From Gammaproteobacteria bacterium (GTDB lineage Bacteria > Pseudomonadota > Gammaproteobacteria > HK1), in NCBI GenBank assembly GCA_022822245.1, contig JAJECB010000220.1, forward strand, positions 1-5,229: DNA of 5,229 bases, read 5' to 3'. Shown here in pieces: positions 5,071 through 5,229 of the stretch (positions are counted from its first letter, which is position 1; each line of letters opens with the position of its first letter). Made by a program: the position numbers and the translations under genes. The notes beneath the pieces are model-generated. The model was not told the DNA's origin. It saw only the letters and a program-made list of their open reading frames with translations, and searched no databases.

Positions 5071-5157
5071 ATGAACCCATTGGACAGCATCTGGGGGACC
5101 ATCATCGCGGGCGTCGTGATCGCGTTGATCCTCGCGGCCATTTTTCCCATCGGCTGA
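5071..5157 (+). CDS. 28-aa single-pass membrane microprotein, family unknown
   Basis: The ATG at 5071 is preceded by AGGAGA (5059-5064) with a 6-nt spacer, the best ribosome binding site of any gene here, and the frame closes with TGA at 5155-5157. The peptide starts MNPLDSIWG. A continuous hydrophobic segment rich in Ile, Val, Ala and Leu covers about residues 8-26, long enough to span the membrane, and it ends FPIG. There is one acidic residue (Asp5) and no Lys, Arg or Cys. The same frame is open further upstream, but that part is an arginine-rich shadow of dnaQ and rnhA. It has its own candidate promoter and leader hairpin and is followed two nt later by a hairpin, so it looks like a separate transcription unit. 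I do not recognise it. A small membrane regulator, a subunit of a larger complex or a type I toxin-like peptide are all possible. Confidence 0.65.
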   Translation: MNPLDSIWGTIIAGVVIALILAAIFPIG

Positions 5158-5159
5158 GT

Positions 5160-5185
5160 CGGCGCGGCGAGTCGGCCAGGCGCCG
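5160..5185 (+). terminator. Hairpin after the microprotein gene (possible terminator)
   Basis: CGGCGC-GGC (5160-5168) pairs with GCC (5175-5177) and GCGCCG (5180-5185) around a 6-nt loop, with a 2-nt bulge on the 3' side. It starts two nt after the microprotein stop. What follows, TCTCG, is not a proper T-run, so termination is uncertain, but the position favours a role in ending or protecting this short transcript. Confidence 0.35.
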
Positions 5186-5218
5186 TCTCGAAAGCTGAGC
5201 CGAGTGTTCGGAATACCC

Positions 5219-5227
5219 AAGGGAGGT
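5219..5227 (+). promoter_or_regulatory. Strong Shine-Dalgarno-like sequence at the window edge
   Basis: AAGGGAGGT at 5219-5227 is close to the ideal anti-16S complement, and only two further bases remain in the window. A plus-strand gene probably begins within the next ten or so bases; its identity cannot be seen. Confidence 0.4.
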
Positions 5228-5229
5228 CG

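Noticed and set aside
3383..5080. 565-codon open frame on the minus strand opposite rnhA and dnaQ
   Set aside because: It lies antisense to two genes with intact catalytic motifs, has an Arg/Pro/Ala/Gly-rich composition without domains, and is the kind of long shadow frame expected in high-G+C DNA.

Overview
The window is high in G+C (roughly two thirds by eye) and carries a conserved housekeeping neighbourhood. The gene content and order point to a gammaproteobacterium. On the plus strand are a YafS-like methyltransferase, RNase HI (rnhA) and the DNA polymerase III epsilon subunit (dnaQ). Back to back with them on the minus strand is the lipoprotein lytic transglycosylase mltD, followed by the enoyl-ACP reductase fabI. 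E. coli keeps mltD, gloB, yafS, rnhA and dnaQ together. Here gloB is absent from between mltD and the methyltransferase gene, and rnhA and dnaQ run in the same direction rather than divergently. A purple-sulfur or halophilic lineage (Chromatiales-like) would fit the G+C and layout, but that is inference.

Layout. Positions 1-254 hold no confident gene: there is a GC-rich hairpin just past the fabI stop and, at the left edge, a possible start of another minus-strand gene. fabI (1037-255, minus) follows mltD (2699-1251, minus). The 213-nt gap between them is almost exactly filled by a 204-bp unit with 24-bp inverted-repeat ends (23/24 identical), which also contains two near-identical small palindromes. 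The 192-nt divergent region (2700-2891) holds a good sigma-70-type promoter for mltD. The plus-strand operon is methyltransferase (2892-3698), rnhA (3710-4198) and dnaQ (4220 or 4202-4924), with very short spacers. After dnaQ comes a 146-nt spacer with a candidate promoter and two inverted repeats, then a well-formed ribosome binding site and a 28-codon single-pass membrane microprotein (5071-5157) that I cannot assign to a family. A hairpin follows it, and the window ends on a strong Shine-Dalgarno-like sequence that probably serves a gene just beyond the edge.

How the genes work together. fabI closes the fatty-acid elongation cycle and mltD trims peptidoglycan, so both serve envelope growth and may share the mltD promoter by readthrough. 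rnhA and dnaQ serve DNA replication, through removal of RNA in hybrids and proofreading. The methyltransferase is a long-standing neighbour of these genes whose substrate I do not know.

No defence system, CRISPR array or other large novel system is visible. The parts most worth a second look are the inverted-repeat unit in front of fabI, the microprotein with its structured leader, an AT-rich patch inside the methyltransferase gene that contains a promoter-like sequence, and a possible CTG start for rnhA.
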